This document shows, one piece after another, positions 62,082-64,000 of a stretch of DNA of 64,000 nt (position 1 is its first letter; every line of letters begins with the position of its first letter). The stretch comes from Corynebacterium sp. (GTDB lineage: Bacteria > Actinomycetota > Actinomycetes > Mycobacteriales > Mycobacteriaceae). The stretch lies in contig JAUMTW010000007.1 of the NCBI GenBank assembly GCA_030531005.1, positions 95,866 through 159,865 on the forward strand. The letters are read 5' to 3'. The notes beneath the pieces were generated by a model. That model had not been told where the DNA came from and did no database searches. It saw only the letters and a program-made list of their open reading frames with translations. A program made the translations under genes and the position numbers.

Positions 62082-63698
62082 TTACAACCCCAGATTCAAA
62101 GAACCATCGCGGAAGCGCTTTCCTGGAATGGCATCGAGTAAATGCTGAGTGAATTCCGTTTGTGGATGTTGGAAGACTTCTGTCGTTGCGCCAGATTCCA
62201 CTTGCTGGCCGCCGCTGAGCACAGAAACCGTGTCAGAAATCTCGTGCACTACAGCGAGGTCATGTGAGATAAATACATAGGTCAATCCTAGTTCTTCTTG
62301 CAATTGACTTAAGATGCGCAGGATCTGAGCTTGCACGGTGACATCCAATGCAGAAACTGCCTCATCAAGGACAACCAGTTCAGGCTCCAAGATGAGTGCG
62401 CGTGCAATCGCCACGCGCTGGCGCTGACCACCAGATAATTCCGCGGGGCGCCGGGAGCGGAGCTGCGATTCCAAAGCCACTAATTCCAGGTAGTGATCTA
62501 CCTTCGAAGCTATCTCAGCCTTTGAGCCCAGCTTGAAATTCTTCAAGGGCTCTCCTACGATCTGCTGTACACTTTGGCGCGGGTCCAAGGAGGAGTAGGG
62601 GTTTTGATAAACCAGCTGTACTTGTTTGCGTACCTCGCGTTGTCCGACGGCAATCGGCGAACCACCGAGCAAGATACTGCCCGAGGAAGGGGCGCGGAAC
62701 CCAGCAATGGCCCGCCCAGTGGTGGATTTTCCAGAGCCGGACTCGCCAACTAAAGCATGCGTACTGCCAGCACGCACCGTAAAGGAGATATTCTCAGCGG
62801 CAGTAAAATCCCCGAAAGTTTGAGTGAAATTATCCACTTGTAGGAGTACGGGGCTGGCCGCATCGAGAGGCTTCCGTTGTGGGGCCGCTGCAACAGTGAG
62901 CGAGGGGGCATCGGCAAGTAATTGTTGGGTGTAGGCATCTTGGGGGTCAGCTAGTACGGCCGAGGCATAGCCAACTTCACGCACACTCCCGTGCTGCATC
63001 ACCACAACTTGATCTGCACGGTCGCCAGCAACTGCTAGATCGTGGGTAATTAGCAAAACGCCAATGCCGAGGTCGTGACGCATCGAGTCAATGAGATCCA
63101 GGATCACCTTCTGCACGGTTACATCCAAAGCGGAAGTGGGCTCATCGGCGATGATGTAGTCTGGCTCCAACACTAAAGCCGCGGCGATCAACGCGCGCTG
63201 CTTCATACCGCCTGAGAGCTGGTGCGGGTATTGGGAATACACGCGCTCTGGATCGGAAATTCCTACCTTAGTTAGCCACTCCAAGACAGTGGCCTTGCGC
63301 TGGTTGGCAGTGAGGTTGGTATGTAAAGCCAGGCCTTCACCAACGGATTGGCCGATGGTGCGGACCGGGTTTAAAGAATTATTGGGATCCTGGGGGACGA
63401 GCCCAATGCGAGTGCCGCGGATGTCGTGCCAGCGGTGCTTGTGCTTGCGCTGGTTTTTGGTGCGTAAACCACTGACCAAGGTGGTGTCATCAAGACGAAT
63501 TTCGCCCGCGGTTACCTGCGCGTTAGAGGCGAGTAAGCCAATGATTGCTTGCGCAGTGGTGGACTTACCAGAGCCGGACTCGCCCACAATGGCGGTAATG
63601 CCCCCGGCCTCTACGGTGAAAGACACATCCTGAACAGCTTGGACCACGCCCGCACTCGTGCTGTAGGTTACGGCGAGCTCTTCTACCTGCAAACTCAT
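62082..63698 (-). CDS. Peptide-type ABC transporter, fused double ATPase (DppD-DppF-like)
   Basis: The 538-residue protein carries two complete ABC modules. The first has Walker A GESGSGKSTTAQAI (near 38), signature LSGGMKQRALIAAAL and IADEPTSALDVTVQK. The second (from about 270) has GESGSGKSTTGRAI, LSGGQRQRVAIARAL and LDEAVSALDVTVQAQ. Such fusions energise import of di- and oligopeptides or nickel. The first module's QDPNNSLNPVRT and the second's YQNPYSSLDPRQS are typical Dpp/Opp Q-loops. It overlaps the upstream permease gene by four bases, so they form one operon. Confidence 0.94.
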   Translation of the reverse strand: MSLQVEELAVTYSTSAGVVQAVQDVSFTVEAGGITAIVGESGSGKSTTAQAIIGLLASNAQVTAGEIRLDDTTLVSGLRTKNQRKHKHRWHDIRGTRIGLVPQDPNNSLNPVRTIGQSVGEGLALHTNLTANQRKATVLEWLTKVGISDPERVYSQYPHQLSGGMKQRALIAAALVLEPDYIIADEPTSALDVTVQKVILDLIDSMRHDLGIGVLLITHDLAVAGDRADQVVVMQHGSVREVGYASAVLADPQDAYTQQLLADAPSLTVAAAPQRKPLDAASPVLLQVDNFTQTFGDFTAAENISFTVRAGSTHALVGESGSGKSTTGRAIAGFRAPSSGSILLGGSPIAVGQREVRKQVQLVYQNPYSSLDPRQSVQQIVGEPLKNFKLGSKAEIASKVDHYLELVALESQLRSRRPAELSGGQRQRVAIARALILEPELVVLDEAVSALDVTVQAQILRILSQLQEELGLTYVFISHDLAVVHEISDTVSVLSGGQQVESGATTEVFQHPQTEFTQHLLDAIPGKRFRDGSLNLGL

Positions 63699-64000
63699 GC
63701 GTTGGTCTCCTTTTGTAAGAGGTGGCTGAGGTGATTAGTGGCCATTACTACGATGATGATTGTTAGACCCGGTAGTACGGTAAGCCACCAGCTTGTAGCA
63801 ATATAGTTGCGGGCGTCGGCAATGATGACACCCCATTCTGGCGTCGGTGGTGGAGTACCGTAGCCCAAAAAACCCAATACAGCCAGCTGCAAGATGGCCG
63901 AGCCGAATTGTACTGCGGCTAAAGCTAATACTGGAGTTAGTGAATTAGGCAGAATATGGCGGAAGAGTACTTGGGAGCGTGTGGCGCCAGAACCATAGGC
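63695..64000 (-). CDS. Peptide ABC transporter permease (DppC-like), C-terminal part
   Basis: Only the last 101 residues are in the window. They contain the end of the permease EAA loop (AYGSGATRSQVLFRHILPNSLTP), membrane helices (LALAAVQFGSAILQLAVLGFLG and WWLTVLPGLTIIIVVMATNHL), and the GTPPPTPEWGVIIADAR loop of DppC/OppC permeases. The stop overlaps the ATPase start (ATGA). The rest, with a DppB-type permease and a binding protein expected, lies beyond the right edge. Confidence 0.92.
   Translation of the reverse strand, partial: AYGSGATRSQVLFRHILPNSLTPVLALAAVQFGSAILQLAVLGFLGYGTPPPTPEWGVIIADARNYIATSWWLTVLPGLTIIIVVMATNHLSHLLQKETNA

Noticed and set aside
1..64000. tRNA, rRNA or mobile element genes
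   Set aside because: I saw no tRNA-like TTCGA-containing cloverleaf, rRNA segment, transposase or integrase in any gap; an automated tRNA scan would be needed to exclude a tRNA completely.

Overview
The window is a stretch of actinobacterial chromosome that I assign to the genus Corynebacterium; the species is not determinable from the sequence alone. The assignment rests on genes and gene orders typical of the group. These are an Lrp regulator divergent from brnFE, the glnX-glnH-pknG operon, pta-ackA, a DUF3263 gene followed by a LytR_C gene, a Pks13-type mycolate condensase with its AccD carboxyltransferase, an MmpL-family lipid transporter and a DUF3068 (PorA-family) protein. No rRNA, tRNA, CRISPR array, transposase, integrase or phage gene was seen. 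Coding density is high except for a few gaps of 300-800 bases.

Layout, left to right. 1-1.6 kb: the 3' end of a Ser/Thr/Ala-rich protein and a flavin-dependent luciferase-like oxidoreductase. 1.7-4.6 kb: clpB behind two tandem HspR-type (HAIR) operators and a SigH-like promoter. 5-6.8 kb: an accessory patch with a secreted hydrophobic protein overlapping a small membrane protein (bacteriocin/immunity-like layout), decayed coding remnants and a small membrane protein. 6.9-19.6 kb: lrp/brnFE, a rhodanese lacking its active-site cysteine, a membrane-anchored acidic protein, pyrE-trmH, a GH76-like protein, fbaA, a FUSC transporter and purA. 19.6-21.5 kb: pnuC behind a structured leader, followed by an e(P4)-type lipoprotein phosphatase, together a likely nicotinamide-riboside salvage module. 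21.8-26.8 kb: a phosphoribosyltransferase, a PurT-like ATP-grasp protein with eroded motifs, and pta-ackA. 26.9-31.8 kb: the glnX-glnH-pknG signalling operon. 32-41.3 kb: a Nudix hydrolase, an MFS exporter, cls-xthA, a GNAT protein of the corynebacterial N-acetylglutamate synthase type, def, the DUF3263 and LytR_C genes, and a YbdK-type carboxylate-amine ligase.

41.8-52.8 kb is the mycomembrane block: pks13, accD, a DUF3054 protein, a flippase-like UPF0104 protein and an MmpL-family transporter. The fadD32 gene that normally sits directly upstream of pks13 is absent; a synteny breakpoint seems to lie in the 565-base gap before pks13. 52.9-56.5 kb: an NYN-domain protein, trmB and the divergent pckG. 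56.9-60.3 kb: an LANTG sortase-type surface protein and the DUF3068 protein. 60.6-64 kb: a carboxymuconolactone-decarboxylase/AhpD-like protein and a peptide-type ABC transporter (fused ATPases plus a permease cut by the window end).

Themes: central carbon switching (pta-ackA, pckG, fbaA), amino-acid sensing through PknG, amino-acid export through BrnFE, and mycolate synthesis and export. Several intergenic regions carry short tandem duplications (11-mers in triplicate, a 14-mer in duplicate, GGGGCC units), which suggests replication slippage in non-coding DNA. The best candidates for something new are the secreted-peptide/membrane-protein pair at 5-5.8 kb, the structured pnuC leader with its phosphatase partner, and the triple FVPxFxET repeat in the PknG N-terminus.
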